From an uncultured Chloroflexota bacterium (GTDB taxonomy: Bacteria; Chloroflexota; Anaerolineae; UBA4142; SHND01), in the NCBI GenBank assembly GCA_937870825.1, contig CALMZO010000261.1, forward strand, positions 1 through 61,893: a stretch of 61,893 nucleotides of DNA. Direction: 5' to 3'. The position numbers and the translations under genes are program-made. The notes below the pieces were generated by a model. That model was not told the origin of the DNA. It saw only the letters and a program-made list of their open reading frames with translations, and searched no databases. Shown piece by piece: positions 15,922 through 25,161 of this stretch. How positions within the stretch are numbered: the first letter of the stretch is position 1; each line of letters starts with the position of its first letter.

Positions 15922-18369
15922 ATGCGTCAACGTACTTTTATTTCCTTTGCTTTAATTGTTTTGCTCACGATTGTTACCGGCTGGTTGTCGTTGAGCAATC
16001 CGACGATTACACTGGGCGATATTTCGCGCGAAATTCGCGTGCATCTCGGTTTGGACTTGCAAGGTGGCTTGCGCGTGCTCCTGCAAGCCGATGTCCCCGA
16101 AGGCACTGTGGTGGATGCGGGTTCGATGCAGGTCGCCCGCGATATTATCGAACGCCGCGTGAACGCGCTCGGCGTTGCCGAACCGTTGGTCCAACTTCAA
16201 GGCACCAACCGCATTGTGGTGGAACTGCCGGGCATTCAGAATCCAGACCAGGCGATTCAAGTGTTTGGCGGAACGGGTCTGCTGGAGTTTGTGGACGCAG
16301 GTCCCACAGGTCTGGTCGAGGGCCAAGAAATCCAAACGACCGGTCCGACACTGGACAATTCGTGTTCGGACAGTGTGGCGCAAGCGAATCCGACGGCGGT
16401 CCCCACCGTCTCCCCCACGTCCGCGATTTCCCCGACGAACACGGTTACGAACACCAACCCGATTGATGCGGGAACTGTCTATACGACAGTGATGACCGGC
16501 GATTGTTTGCAGACCGCGACGGTGGTGTTTAACCCAACGACGAATCAACCGGAAATCTCATTCACGCTCAAAGGCGACGGGGTAAAAATTTTTGGTGACT
16601 TTACAACCGCGAATGTCGGCAAGTTTTTGGCGATTGCCCTGGACAAACGCGTAATTTCCTCCCCCACCATTAATTCCCCCATCACCGGCGGCAGTGGTGT
16701 GATTGAAGGCAGGTTTACGCTCGAGGAAGCCAACAACCTGGCAGTGCAATTGCGGTTTGGTTCGCTGCCGATTCCACTTCGCATCGAGACGACGACAAAC
16801 ATTGGTCCGACACTCGGTCAAGATTCGGTGGACCGCAGTCTCGTCGCGGGCGCGATTGGATTGGGAATCGTTTCGTTGTTCATGATTCTGTTTTATCGCG
16901 TGCCCGGTGTCGTGGCAGTCGTTGCGCTCACAATTTATGGTTTCCTCTCGTTCACAATCTACAAGGTGGGCGTTCCCGGATTCTTTCCTTTCGTGACCTT
17001 GACCTTGCCGGGCATTGCGGGTTTCGTGTTGTCACTCGGCGTTGCGGTGGACAGCAATTTCCTTGTCTTTGAACGCATGAAGGAAGAATTGCGCGCAGGG
17101 CGTCCACTGCCGCAAGCCGTCGAAATTGGTTTTGACCGCGCCTGGTCGGCGATTTTGGACTCGAACGTCGCGATGGTGATTTCGTCCGGGATTCTGCTCT
17201 GGTTCGGGACCAGTTTCGGCGCGAGTTTGGTCGCCGGGTTCGCGTTGACGCTCGGCATCGGCGTCATGTTGAGCATTTTTACGGCGGTCTTTGTCACGCG
17301 CACAATTTTGCGATTCCTCATTGACGTCGGGCTGTTTCCGAATTTGTGGTGGTGGGGTGTCAAACCGGATGCGAGTGGTGTTCATGCCGCACCCAGCGCG
17401 CGCAACGCGCGCATGATTGATTTCGTCGGCAAACGGCGTTGGTATTTTCTGCTTTCGCTGCTCATGCTGATTCCCGGACTCGTCGCGATGGGCATCAATT
17501 GGTCCCGTACCGGCGCGCCGTTTGAACTGGGTATTGATTTCACCGGCGGCACGAACTGGGAAATTACGGATGTGTCGCGCATTCCGACAACAGACGAAGT
17601 GCGCGCCATCTATGGACGCTACGGAATTCGTGATGCAACCCCGATTCCGGAAACGCTCGAAGGCAAACCTGCATTCTTGATTCGTTCCAGTCAAGTGCTG
17701 CCCGAAGTGAAACTGCAAATCGCGAACGATTTGCGCGCGCTCGTCGGCAATTTTACCGAAGTGCGGTTTGAATCGGCGGGTCCGCTGATTGGCGCGGAAG
17801 TCGCGCAGCGCGCGGCAATTGCGGTACTGCTCACTTCGCTCGGGGTGCTGTTGTACATGGCTTTTGCGTTCCGCAATGCGCCGCACGCGTTTCGGTATGG
17901 CGTGTGCGCGATTATTGCGATGGTGCATGATGTTCTCGTCGTGCTCGGCGCGACGGCGATTTTTGGAATTTTGTTCGGCTGGCAGTTTGATTCTCTGGTG
18001 TTGACAGCCGTCCTGACCGTCATCGGGTTCGCCATCAACGACACGATTGTGGTGTTTGACCGCATTCGTGAAAATGTGAAACGCGTTCACAACACCACGT
18101 TCGACGACATTGTAAATCACAGCATCATGGAAACGCTCGGACGTTCGCTGAACACGCAGTTGGCCGTCGCGTTCACACTCACCGCGTTGACCTTGTTTGG
18201 CGGCGTGACAACCCAACAGTTCACACTCACAATGCTTATCGGTCTCGCCAGTGTCACATACTCGTCCATTTTCAACGCCGCACAATTCCTCGTGGTGTGG
18301 GAGCATGGACAGGTAGGAAATTTTTTCCGCCGCTTGTTCGGGCGACAACCGAAAGAAGCGACTGCCTAA
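15922..18369 (+). CDS. secDF: SecD-SecF fusion, protein translocase auxiliary membrane protein
   Basis: An 815-residue fusion of SecD (residues ~1-490) and SecF (~500-800), which use the proton motive force to help export through SecYEG. SecD starts with one helix and HLGLDLQGGLRVLLQ, has the large extracytoplasmic P1 domain and a five-helix bundle with FVLSLGVAVDSNFLVFERMKEE. SecF has LGIDFTGGTNWEI and the matching motif VIGFAINDTIVVFDRIREN. A Ser/Pro/Thr-rich stretch (~residues 150-185) interrupts P1 and looks like an inserted linker. Ribosome site GAAAGG precedes the ATG at 15922. A strong terminator follows. Confidence 0.95.
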   Translation: MRQRTFISFALIVLLTIVTGWLSLSNPTITLGDISREIRVHLGLDLQGGLRVLLQADVPEGTVVDAGSMQVARDIIERRVNALGVAEPLVQLQGTNRIVVELPGIQNPDQAIQVFGGTGLLEFVDAGPTGLVEGQEIQTTGPTLDNSCSDSVAQANPTAVPTVSPTSAISPTNTVTNTNPIDAGTVYTTVMTGDCLQTATVVFNPTTNQPEISFTLKGDGVKIFGDFTTANVGKFLAIALDKRVISSPTINSPITGGSGVIEGRFTLEEANNLAVQLRFGSLPIPLRIETTTNIGPTLGQDSVDRSLVAGAIGLGIVSLFMILFYRVPGVVAVVALTIYGFLSFTIYKVGVPGFFPFVTLTLPGIAGFVLSLGVAVDSNFLVFERMKEELRAGRPLPQAVEIGFDRAWSAILDSNVAMVISSGILLWFGTSFGASLVAGFALTLGIGVMLSIFTAVFVTRTILRFLIDVGLFPNLWWWGVKPDASGVHAAPSARNARMIDFVGKRRWYFLLSLLMLIPGLVAMGINWSRTGAPFELGIDFTGGTNWEITDVSRIPTTDEVRAIYGRYGIRDATPIPETLEGKPAFLIRSSQVLPEVKLQIANDLRALVGNFTEVRFESAGPLIGAEVAQRAAIAVLLTSLGVLLYMAFAFRNAPHAFRYGVCAIIAMVHDVLVVLGATAIFGILFGWQFDSLVLTAVLTVIGFAINDTIVVFDRIRENVKRVHNTTFDDIVNHSIMETLGRSLNTQLAVAFTLTALTLFGGVTTQQFTLTMLIGLASVTYSSIFNAAQFLVVWEHGQVGNFFRRLFGRQPKEATA

Positions 18370-18380
18370 CCCGGAAAGAA

Positions 18381-18415
18381 AACGCCAAGACCGGAAATCG
18401 GTCTTGGCGTTTTTA
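18381..18415 (+). terminator. Intrinsic terminator after secDF
   Basis: A 13-bp stem AACGCCAAGACCG/CGGTCTTGGCGTT with loop GAAAT, followed by TTTTATG. It ends only 16 bp before the next gene's GTG, which argues against the longer in-frame start at 18404. Confidence 0.92.
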
Positions 18416-18430
18416 TGTTATGATACGCGC

Positions 18431-19279
18431 GTGACGCGCGACCTCATCCACATTCGCAAAGGCACGCTGCCGGACCTCTCTCAAATTCAAGAATTTACGC
18501 AAAACACATTCAGTTGGGGCGATTATTTGCCAAAGGCATGGAACGATTGGGTACGCTCCAAGCGCGGCGATTTGCTCGTGGCAGAAATCGAAAGAAAAGT
18601 CGTCGGCACGATTCATGTGCGCTATCTGGAAAACTATGAAGCGTGGCTGGAAGGCGTGCGCGTACGGCACGAATTTCGCAAGCGCGGCGTCGCCGGCGCA
18701 ATGATTCAAGCGGCGCACGAACGCGCGAAAAAGAAAAAATGCCGCATCATTCGTCTCGAAACCGGCGTGGACAATCATGCCGCGCAGCGCGCGTTTGAAA
18801 AATTTGGCTATCGCGCCATCGTCGAGTACGCAGAGTTTAAAGCCAAGACCGGGCAGGGCGAAATGACTGCGCGCCTCGCAACGGCGGACGATGTGAGCGC
18901 GTGTTGGTCACTGTGGGACTCGTCGTGGCTCAAACGCGCGAGCAAGGCGATTGTGCCTGCGGTGTACGGGTGGCGCTGGTGGGAATATACGCGCGCGCGC
19001 CTGATGAATGATATTCTCGGCGAGCGCGTCTGGATGATGCGACGCGCATTCCTCGTGCTGCGTGAGATGGACCGTGAGAGCTTGGACATTCTCGTGTTGG
19101 TCGGCGCGAAACGCGATGCGATGAAATTGTTGTCGGATGTGAAATGGATTGCGGCGCGCAAGAAGAAACAAGATGTGTATTGGCTCGCGCCGCATAGTCC
19201 GCGCGCGGAAACATGGGCGAGCGAGGCGCGCTACAAGCTGGACGAAACGGGACTGGTCATTTATGCGTGTGAGTTATAA
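18431..19279 (+). CDS. GNAT-family N-acetyltransferase
   Basis: A 282-residue protein with an N-terminal GNAT domain (~residues 5-145). The acetyl-CoA loop is VRHEFRKRGVAGAMIQAA, and VDNHAAQRAFEKFGYRAI is the fold's terminal block. The C-terminal half (WSLWDSSWLKRASKAI, WRWWEY) is unlike a second complete GNAT copy but may be a degenerate one. The acceptor substrate is unknown. The GTG at 18431 is preceded by TATGAT at 18419-18424, only six bases upstream, so the mRNA may be nearly leaderless. It overlaps the next gene by 17 bp. Confidence 0.85.
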   Translation: MTRDLIHIRKGTLPDLSQIQEFTQNTFSWGDYLPKAWNDWVRSKRGDLLVAEIERKVVGTIHVRYLENYEAWLEGVRVRHEFRKRGVAGAMIQAAHERAKKKKCRIIRLETGVDNHAAQRAFEKFGYRAIVEYAEFKAKTGQGEMTARLATADDVSACWSLWDSSWLKRASKAIVPAVYGWRWWEYTRARLMNDILGERVWMMRRAFLVLREMDRESLDILVLVGAKRDAMKLLSDVKWIAARKKKQDVYWLAPHSPRAETWASEARYKLDETGLVIYACEL

Positions 19280-20132
19280 ACGCCTCGCGTTTCTCGTTTC
19301 GCTTTGTGTTTTGCTCGCGCGTGTTGTGATGGATGTTAGTGCGCAGGACGATGTTGCTGCCCAAGTGTTGCGCCGCATCAATCGCGCGCGTGCGAGCGCG
19401 AATTTGCCCGCGCTCGTTCGCCACGCGCAGCTCGACGCGGCGGCACAAGGACACGCGAACGATTTATTGCAAAACGGCGCGGGGTTGGGACATCGCGGCT
19501 CGGACGGTTCCAACATCAAACAACGCATTGCGCGCGTGGGGTACAGCGGCGCGTTCGTAGGCGAGAATTGGGCAGGGTACCGCACGCTCGACACGATATT
19601 TGAATTCTGGTTGAGTGACCCGCCGCATCGGAAAAATATCTTGAACGCGCGCTATGTTGACGTGGGCATCGGCGTCGCGGTACGCCCGAATGGGGGTTAC
19701 ATCGTCGTGACCGATTTTGGGGCGCAAGGAAACGGTGCGGAATCGAGTGCAGTACAGCAACCAACCAAAGCGTCGCGCAAAAAAACCGCGACGCCTGTTC
19801 CCGCAAAACCAAAACCCAAGCCCACTCGTCAGCCGACCGTGAAGCCGACGCGCAGAGCAATCAGTGCGCCGACGCGAGTTCCAACCCAACTTCCGACAGT
19901 GGTTCACATCGCACTCGCACAAGCGCCCGCACAAAAAAAAGTTTTGCCCCTGCGCGCTCGCGGGAAAATAGCGCGCAATGTACTCTACGGGCGCGCAGAG
20001 ATTTCTATTGCCGTGTTGAAACCGCAGCCGGACGCGACGCGGCTGTGGCTGGGCGGAGCGTTGTCGGTGGGGGGCGCGCTGTTGTTGTGTGTTGCGATTG
20101 CGGGGCATCGCCGTCGCCGTTGGTACAGATAA
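19263..20132 (+). CDS. Secreted, membrane-anchored CAP-domain (SCP/PR-1) protein
   Basis: A 289-residue protein with an N-terminal signal peptide (cleavage near VSAQD). A CAP domain (~residues 30-155) carries the conserved GHRGSDG, GENWAG and WLSDPPHRKNIL, with the two His and the Glu typical of the fold. A Lys/Pro/Thr-rich linker (~165-235) follows. A C-terminal hydrophobic helix (LWLGGALSVGGALLLCVAIAG) ends in RHRRRR-like positive charge and anchors the protein with the CAP domain outside. Bacterial CAP proteins have no agreed activity. The start at 19263 lies inside the end of the acetyltransferase gene. Confidence 0.9.
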   Translation: MRVSYKRLAFLVSLCVLLARVVMDVSAQDDVAAQVLRRINRARASANLPALVRHAQLDAAAQGHANDLLQNGAGLGHRGSDGSNIKQRIARVGYSGAFVGENWAGYRTLDTIFEFWLSDPPHRKNILNARYVDVGIGVAVRPNGGYIVVTDFGAQGNGAESSAVQQPTKASRKKTATPVPAKPKPKPTRQPTVKPTRRAISAPTRVPTQLPTVVHIALAQAPAQKKVLPLRARGKIARNVLYGRAEISIAVLKPQPDATRLWLGGALSVGGALLLCVAIAGHRRRRWYR

Positions 20133-20136
20133 ATCT

Positions 20137-21720
20137 ATGGATGCTGTGAACCCTCTCGTCTCGCGTTTCATTCAAGACCAGGTCGCGCTGCTTGCAGACC
20201 ATACGCGCACGTTGTACGCACTGAGCGCGGATGTGCTCGCGTCACGCGCGGATTTTGTTTCGCAATGGGCGTTGTTGCTGGAGCATGAAACGTTCGCGCC
20301 CAGTGTGGCACCGACAAATGACGCGGTGGAGCAAGCGACTCGCCGCTTTCTCGACGCGTTAAACGCGCAGGCAGACCTTGCGCGTTATTTGCACGGCATT
20401 GCGGAATGGAGTCAAGAATTTCACGCGAACGGCAACGACTATGTTGATGCGACGCGCTGGCTGGCCGCGTTTCGCCGCGCGCTGCTGCCAATTTTGTTGC
20501 AGCAGTATTCGGCAGGCGCGGAATTGGAATTGGTGTTTCGCGCGTTGGATGTACACGAACGCGCTGTGGCAGGCGTCATCGCGGCATCGGAAATTCAAAT
20601 TACACAAAAACAATTGGCACGCGGGACGCATCAGCGGGCAGTGGGACGCTTGACAGAAGGCATCGCACACGCATTAAACAGCACGCTCACAATTATCGTG
20701 GGACGCGCGCAAATTTTAGAAGAGCAGGTGACCGAAGAAGCGCAGCGCGAAGAATTGCGCGCGATTCAAAAAAATGCGCGCGCGGGCGCGGACTCGCTGA
20801 AACGTTTGCAGCAGTTCGCTGTCAAACGCGAAACGCAGGAACCGACGCGCATTGACGTGAATGTTTTGATAAATGATGTGGTGCAGTTGACGCGGTTTCG
20901 TTGGCGGGAGGATGCAGAGGCGAGCGGCATTACGATTGATGTGGTCAAAGACCTCGTGCCGGTGCCGCCGGTGCTCGGGAACGCAGGACATTTGCGCGAT
21001 GCGCTGGTGGAATTGATTTTGAACAGTGTCGAAGCGATGCCTTTGGGCGGACTGCTCACGATTCGCACGGAACAATTGGAGGGCCAGGTCCAGATTGCGG
21101 TAACCGACCGGGGCGAAGGGATGGACGACGCGACCTCTACGCGCGCGACGGAAGCATTGTTCACCACAAAAGGACTGGGGCATATCGGCTTGGGTTTGTC
21201 TGTGGTCGCAAATGCCGTACGGCAGATGGGCGGAACGTTCGCGCTGGAAAGCGAACAGGGACGCGGGACAACCGCATTGATTGTGCTGCCGATTGCGCCG
21301 CAGCTGCAGCTGCCCGCGGATTTGCGTCCGACGCGCATTGCGCGCTGGGCGAGCATCCTGGTGGTGGACGATGAACCGATGGTGCGCGATGTTGCCGCGC
21401 GTACGTTTCTCTTGCGCGGCTTTCGTACGGTTGCCGCCGATTCGGGCGCGGACGCGGTGCGATTGTTTTCGGAGCAAGGTCCGTTTCAGGTGGTGATTGT
21501 GGATTTGGGAATGCCGGGGATGAATGGTTTTGAAACGGCGCGCGCCATCAAGAATCAAAGCCCGCGCACGATTGTAATTTTGATGACGGGCTGGGCGGCA
21601 GAACTCGACACGAAAAAAATGCGTGAGGCGGGAATTGACCGCGCAATTGCGAAACCCTTTGATGTCGACCAGGTGATTCAATTGATTAGTGAGGCGTTGG
21701 CGATTCAGGAAAAGATGTAG
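20137..21720 (+). CDS. Hybrid histidine kinase with C-terminal receiver domain
   Basis: A 527-residue soluble kinase. The N-terminal ~170 residues are helical and unassigned, possibly a sensor domain. The H-box reads GRLTEGIAHALNSTLTIIVGR: the His is present but the usual acidic residue after it (HD/HE) is Ala. A HATPase domain follows (ELILNSVEAMPLGG N-box, DRGEGMD, GHIGLGLSV). A receiver domain occupies ~410-525, with DDEP, the Asp in VDLGMPGMNG, and the KPF lysine. It starts 4 bp after the CAP gene and precedes a LuxR-type regulator with its own promoter. Loss of the acidic H-box residue may alter kinase or phosphatase balance. Confidence 0.88.
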   Translation: MDAVNPLVSRFIQDQVALLADHTRTLYALSADVLASRADFVSQWALLLEHETFAPSVAPTNDAVEQATRRFLDALNAQADLARYLHGIAEWSQEFHANGNDYVDATRWLAAFRRALLPILLQQYSAGAELELVFRALDVHERAVAGVIAASEIQITQKQLARGTHQRAVGRLTEGIAHALNSTLTIIVGRAQILEEQVTEEAQREELRAIQKNARAGADSLKRLQQFAVKRETQEPTRIDVNVLINDVVQLTRFRWREDAEASGITIDVVKDLVPVPPVLGNAGHLRDALVELILNSVEAMPLGGLLTIRTEQLEGQVQIAVTDRGEGMDDATSTRATEALFTTKGLGHIGLGLSVVANAVRQMGGTFALESEQGRGTTALIVLPIAPQLQLPADLRPTRIARWASILVVDDEPMVRDVAARTFLLRGFRTVAADSGADAVRLFSEQGPFQVVIVDLGMPGMNGFETARAIKNQSPRTIVILMTGWAAELDTKKMREAGIDRAIAKPFDVDQVIQLISEALAIQEKM

Positions 21721-21721
21721 A

Positions 21722-21750
21722 TTGACACAATGTCACAGCAAGAGTATTGT
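21722..21750 (+). promoter_or_regulatory. Promoter of the NarL-type regulator
   Basis: TTGACA (21722-21727), 17-base spacer, TATTGT (21745-21750). The ATG is at 21759, so the transcript would start at or within about two bases of the coding sequence. This suggests a leaderless mRNA. Confidence 0.65.
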
Positions 21751-21758
21751 AGAACGGA

Positions 21759-22409
21759 ATGCCAAGTATTGTTGTTGCCGATGACCATGCCCTTGTGAGA
21801 CAAGGCATCCGCGCGCTGCTGGAACGCCCGGGCGATATGCAAGTGGTCGCCGAAGCCGAGGACGGACAGCAGGCAGTCCAACTCACGTTGCAGTTGCAGC
21901 CGGATATTTTGCTGATTGACCTTTCAATGCCCCGCTTGAACGGTCTTGAAGCGCTGCAGCGGTTGGCTGCCGGTGGTTCCAAAACGCGCGTGATTGTTGT
22001 TTCCATTCACGCGGACGAAGCGATTGTTCTGCGTGCACTGCGTTCGGGCGCGAAAGGATATTTGCTGAAAAGCGCGTTTCAGGAGGAATTGTTTCTTGCG
22101 GTGCGGGCGGCAGCAAGCGGAGAAATTTACCTTTCGCCCAAATTGGCGTCCATCGTACTCGACAATGTCATCTCGAATTCCAAACAGCCCTTGACAACCA
22201 ATCTCTTGGAGCGGCTCTCGACGCGTGAACGCGAAGTGTTTCAATTGATTTTGGAAGGCAATACGAATCGTCAAATCGGCGCGAAATTGCAAATTTCCAT
22301 CAAGACGGTGGACAAACATCGGACGAACTTGATGAAAAAATTGGGAGTACATGACGTGAGCGGGCTAATGCACATTGCGGTTCAGCAGGGCTTACTCTAC
22401 GTCCGATAG
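21759..22409 (+). CDS. NarL/LuxR-type response regulator
   Basis: A 216-residue regulator. The receiver domain has DD at 9-10, the phospho-acceptor Asp54 (LLIDLSMP) and the Lys in YLLKSAF. The C-terminal LuxR helix-turn-helix is LSTREREVFQLILEGNTNRQIGA with SIKTVDKHRTNLMKKL. It follows the hybrid kinase gene (20137-21720) and is a plausible target for it, but it also has its own promoter. A terminator ends the unit. Confidence 0.93.
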   Translation: MPSIVVADDHALVRQGIRALLERPGDMQVVAEAEDGQQAVQLTLQLQPDILLIDLSMPRLNGLEALQRLAAGGSKTRVIVVSIHADEAIVLRALRSGAKGYLLKSAFQEELFLAVRAAASGEIYLSPKLASIVLDNVISNSKQPLTTNLLERLSTREREVFQLILEGNTNRQIGAKLQISIKTVDKHRTNLMKKLGVHDVSGLMHIAVQQGLLYVR

Positions 22410-22426
22410 CACACAATTCAGCTCAT

Positions 22427-22453
22427 GACCCCGGCGATGGGGTCTATTTTTTT
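22427..22453 (+). terminator. Terminator after the NarL-type regulator
   Basis: Stem GACCCC/GGGGTC with loop GGCGAT, followed by TATTTTTTTTC. Confidence 0.85.
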
Positions 22454-22641
22454 TCTTTGTAGGGTGATGACACCATAGGATTTGAGGCACAGCTAAGGTA
22501 TATTGGATATATCAGCGGACGGGGACCGAGAGCATCCCCGTATTTTGCTGAACGTCGTGTACAAAAGACTCGTCCTTGGTCCAACGATGTATCAAGTGCG
22601 AGTCTTTGTTCATCTCAAGCGAAAGACTTTTGGATAAGCGA

Positions 22642-23199
22642 ATGGCAAATGGTTCAACTGCTGCCAACTTGAAATCGTTGGCAAGCCTGGCAGCGTTTCT
22701 TTCCGGTACTCAGGCAGACCCCGAACAACTCAAGGACGTGCGCTCGTTTTTCGGATATATGCGCGCATCGAATCAAGGGCAATCGCGTTTAGCGTGGTAC
22801 GAAACGCTTTTCGAAATGGCGCCGCAGGCATACTTGATAACCGACGCGTTGGGTTTTATTCGCGATGCAAATGCAACCGCCGTTGAAAAGTTCGGGATCG
22901 ATTTGGAATCGTTGGTTGGGCTTCCGCTCAAATTTCTCTTGCCCGACGAAGAAATTGTCTTTACATTGTTCCCCGAAGAAGAAACTTGCCCCGCTGCCTA
23001 TGTCTCCAAATTTCAGTTCGAGTTCCAACTCGCTAAAAAGCCGCATTACTATGTTCGCGGCAGTGTAACCCAGGCGTACGACTCCCAAGCCAAAAGCATG
23101 TGTTTCCTCTGGCTGTTGGACTTGGAATTTGATACCTTGGAACCCCTCCCGTTCATCCGCACGAGCGAGACTGCTTCTGCTTCGATGAGTCAAGATTGA
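22642..23199 (+). CDS. PAS-domain protein without an output domain
   Basis: A 185-residue soluble protein. Residues ~55-165 resemble a PAS sensor fold (YETLFEMAPQAYLITDALGFIRDANATAVEKFG, then a late-PAS strand AKSMCFLWLLDLEF). No kinase, GGDEF, phosphatase or DNA-binding output follows, so it may act in trans with one of the nearby kinases; this is inference. The ATG at 22642 is the likelier start; an in-frame TTG at 22576 would add 22 residues. The 230-bp gap upstream holds the terminator at 22427-22453 and a small palindrome near 22538-22558, nothing else seen. Confidence 0.7.
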   Translation: MANGSTAANLKSLASLAAFLSGTQADPEQLKDVRSFFGYMRASNQGQSRLAWYETLFEMAPQAYLITDALGFIRDANATAVEKFGIDLESLVGLPLKFLLPDEEIVFTLFPEEETCPAAYVSKFQFEFQLAKKPHYYVRGSVTQAYDSQAKSMCFLWLLDLEFDTLEPLPFIRTSETASASMSQD

Positions 23200-23258
23200 T
23201 TGGTAATATCCTCTCCCGTCAAGGACATTGGCGTTCTAGAAAGCAACGGTTAAAGCAA

Positions 23259-23645
23259 ATGGATGTGCATCGTCGCGAGAAACCCGCGTTCGGGGTGCTC
23301 TGGTCGGAAGTGCTGGCAGATCACAGTGCGCCAGGGGGTGTTGTGCAATTTGTCGCTGCCATCGACGCGTCCCCGCTCGGCGCGGGGAGCCACATCGCCA
23401 CGGTGAGCGCGGTAGGCGATATCAACATCGGCGTCGCCATTCATACGCAACAAGTTATCGTGCTGTTGGGAGAATCCGCGCGCCATACACGTAAAATTTA
23501 TCAAATCCCGCGCGATTTGGGCGCACACGATGGCACATACAAACTCCAAGTCACGTTTCAGGGACTGACGATATTGAATGTGCAACTGAACGGCATCGCG
23601 TTGTGGCAAGTCAACGAGAGCGACGCAGACACATTGTCCGCGTAA
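23259..23645 (+). CDS. Unrecognised 128-residue beta-rich protein
   Basis: No family recognised. The protein has no signal peptide or membrane helix and is rich in alternating hydrophobic strands (VVQFVAAIDAS, VIVLLGESAR, YKLQVTFQGLTILNVQLNGIALW), suggesting a small beta-sandwich. It follows the PAS protein by 60 bp on the same strand. The ATG at 23259 was chosen over 23196, which would overlap the PAS gene. There is no terminator between it and the S9 pseudogene on the opposite strand. Confidence 0.6.
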   Translation: MDVHRREKPAFGVLWSEVLADHSAPGGVVQFVAAIDASPLGAGSHIATVSAVGDINIGVAIHTQQVIVLLGESARHTRKIYQIPRDLGAHDGTYKLQVTFQGLTILNVQLNGIALWQVNESDADTLSA

Positions 23646-23648
23646 TTT

Positions 23649-24308
23649 TCAAACTGACGCGTTACCTTTGCGGTGGCGTTCAAACCAATCGCACATGCAC
23701 GCGCTCAAGGTTTTTACGTGCGGTGTCTCGCCACTGCTATGCGGCTCGCGCGGATGCATCACTTACATCATCAAGTCGCTTGCCACGCCCCGGTCTTTGC
23801 ACGCGCGAAACAATTCGCATCCTTGACGCATCGGCACACCTCTATCTTGTTCGCCGTAAACAATCACTACGAGCGTTCGGGCATTCACGACAAAATTTCC
23901 TTGGCGAAAATTTGTCGTACACACGTTGCCCGTTCGTACGGATTCGCGCCGTCCAAGTGAATTTCATCCCAAACGATTCGTTTGCGAAATTGCCACGCCG
24001 TCACGCCTCCCCGTAACTCCCCCGCCAAATCAATTCTTTCCCATTCGGCGACCAAACAAATTCTCACCCGTGACCTCGCCCCGCGTCACAAGGGACGTAT
24101 TGCGCGTAGCGACAGCCACTATCCCCACACGCGTCCATTGCGGCTGCGCTTCAAAAGAGATTTGAACGTACCCGTGTTCTTGCCGCGCAAGAAGCTCTCG
24201 CGTAACTTTTTGGCAAGCGCAAGCGATTGTTAGAGATGGCACGATAATGGGCGCTGATTTGTCTGTGCTAAGATGTGCCGCGCGGCAAACAGCGAACTGT
24301 GTTCGCAA
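23649..24308 (-). pseudogene. Decayed S9 prolyl oligopeptidase-family peptidase
   Basis: Minus-strand fragments in different frames line up with an S9 peptidase. A propeller piece reads TSLVTRGEVTGENLF, then after a frameshift WSPNGKELIWRGSYGEA. A catalytic-domain piece reads AWQFRKRIVWDEIHLDG and NPYER. After another shift comes FVVNART, VYGEQDRGVPMRQGCELF (catalytic Asp region), an in-frame stop, then PREPHS (catalytic His) and CDWFERHRKGN. The middle of the protein, including the nucleophile serine, is missing. At least two frameshifts, one stop and a large internal deletion show decay rather than sequencing error. Confidence 0.8.
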
Positions 24309-24344
24309 TCATTTTGTCACTTGGGGAAGGACGAAGGATAAAGG

Positions 24345-25121
24345 ATGAACATGGACCAGGTCATCGCTTACATTGTCATTTTTCTTGCCGCGCTCGCGGC
24401 AGGGGCGATCAACGCGATTGCGGGGGGGGGAAGTTTGGTGTCGTTTCCCGCGCTCGTCGGTTTTGGCGTGACCGAAAAATTGGCGAATACGACGAACAAC
24501 GCGGCACTGTGGCCCGGTTCGATTTCGGGCATGTTTGGTTTTTGGGAGGAAGTAAAACGCGCGAAAAAATTGGTCGCGCTGCTCGCGATTCCGAGTCTGG
24601 TGGGCGGACTGCTCGGCGCGTACATTTTGGCGCAGACGCCCGAACATGTTTTTCGTCAATTGACGCCGTTCTTGATTTTGTTTGCGACGCTGCTCTTTGC
24701 CGCGCGCGATTTTTTTACCAAACTCACACGGCGCGGCGCGGGCGAGACGGACCACATCACCGGCGTCGGCGGGGTCGCGGGATTTCTTTTGCAACTCGTC
24801 ATCGCCACATACGGCGGCTTTTTTGGCGCGGGGCAGAGTATCATGATGATGGCAGCGTTCAGCATCATGGGCGTGCGCGACATTCATGAAATCAACGGTA
24901 TCAAAACTGCATCGGCGGTGATTGTCAACGGCGTCGCGTTAATTTACTTTATTTCGCAGGGACTCGTCATTTGGCATCTCGCGATTTGGATGGGCATCGG
25001 CGCGATTGTCGGCGGCTATGTCGCAGCGCGAATTTCGAAACGCATCAATCAGAACGTGCTGCGGTGGACGGTGATTGTGATTGGGTTGGTGGTGTCAGTT
25101 GTCCTTTTTCTGCGCGGTTAA
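24345..25121 (+). CDS. TSUP (TauE/SafE) family membrane transporter
   Basis: A 258-residue protein with about eight membrane segments, of the sulfite/sulfonate exporter TauE/SafE group. Signatures are AGAINAIAGGGSLVSFPALVGFG near the N-terminus, GGLLGAYIL, and FFGAGQSIMMMAAF in the second half (the duplicated motif). Members move organosulfur compounds or other small anions; the substrate is not known. An in-frame poly-G tract (9 G) encodes the conserved Gly triplet. It is single and followed by a strong hairpin. Confidence 0.9.
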   Translation: MNMDQVIAYIVIFLAALAAGAINAIAGGGSLVSFPALVGFGVTEKLANTTNNAALWPGSISGMFGFWEEVKRAKKLVALLAIPSLVGGLLGAYILAQTPEHVFRQLTPFLILFATLLFAARDFFTKLTRRGAGETDHITGVGGVAGFLLQLVIATYGGFFGAGQSIMMMAAFSIMGVRDIHEINGIKTASAVIVNGVALIYFISQGLVIWHLAIWMGIGAIVGGYVAARISKRINQNVLRWTVIVIGLVVSVVLFLRG

Positions 25122-25158
25122 AAAAAATCTCGTCGCATGGCGACGAGATTTTTTTTGT
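25121..25158. terminator. Bidirectional terminator between convergent genes
   Basis: A 17-bp stem (AAAAAAAATCTCGTCGC with its complement) and loop ATG, with an A-run on one side and a T-run on the other. It serves the TSUP gene (plus) and the Ig-like protein gene (minus). Confidence 0.92.
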
Positions 25159-25161
25159 TCT

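Noticed and set aside
24418-24432. Poly-G tract (9 G) in the TSUP gene, with similar tracts in the SGNH gene (about 36224) and the menC-like gene (about 52557), as phase-variable switches
   Set aside because: Each tract encodes Gly-Gly-Gly at or beside a conserved glycine block, frames are intact, and GGG codons alone explain them. No evidence of length variation can be seen from one sequence.
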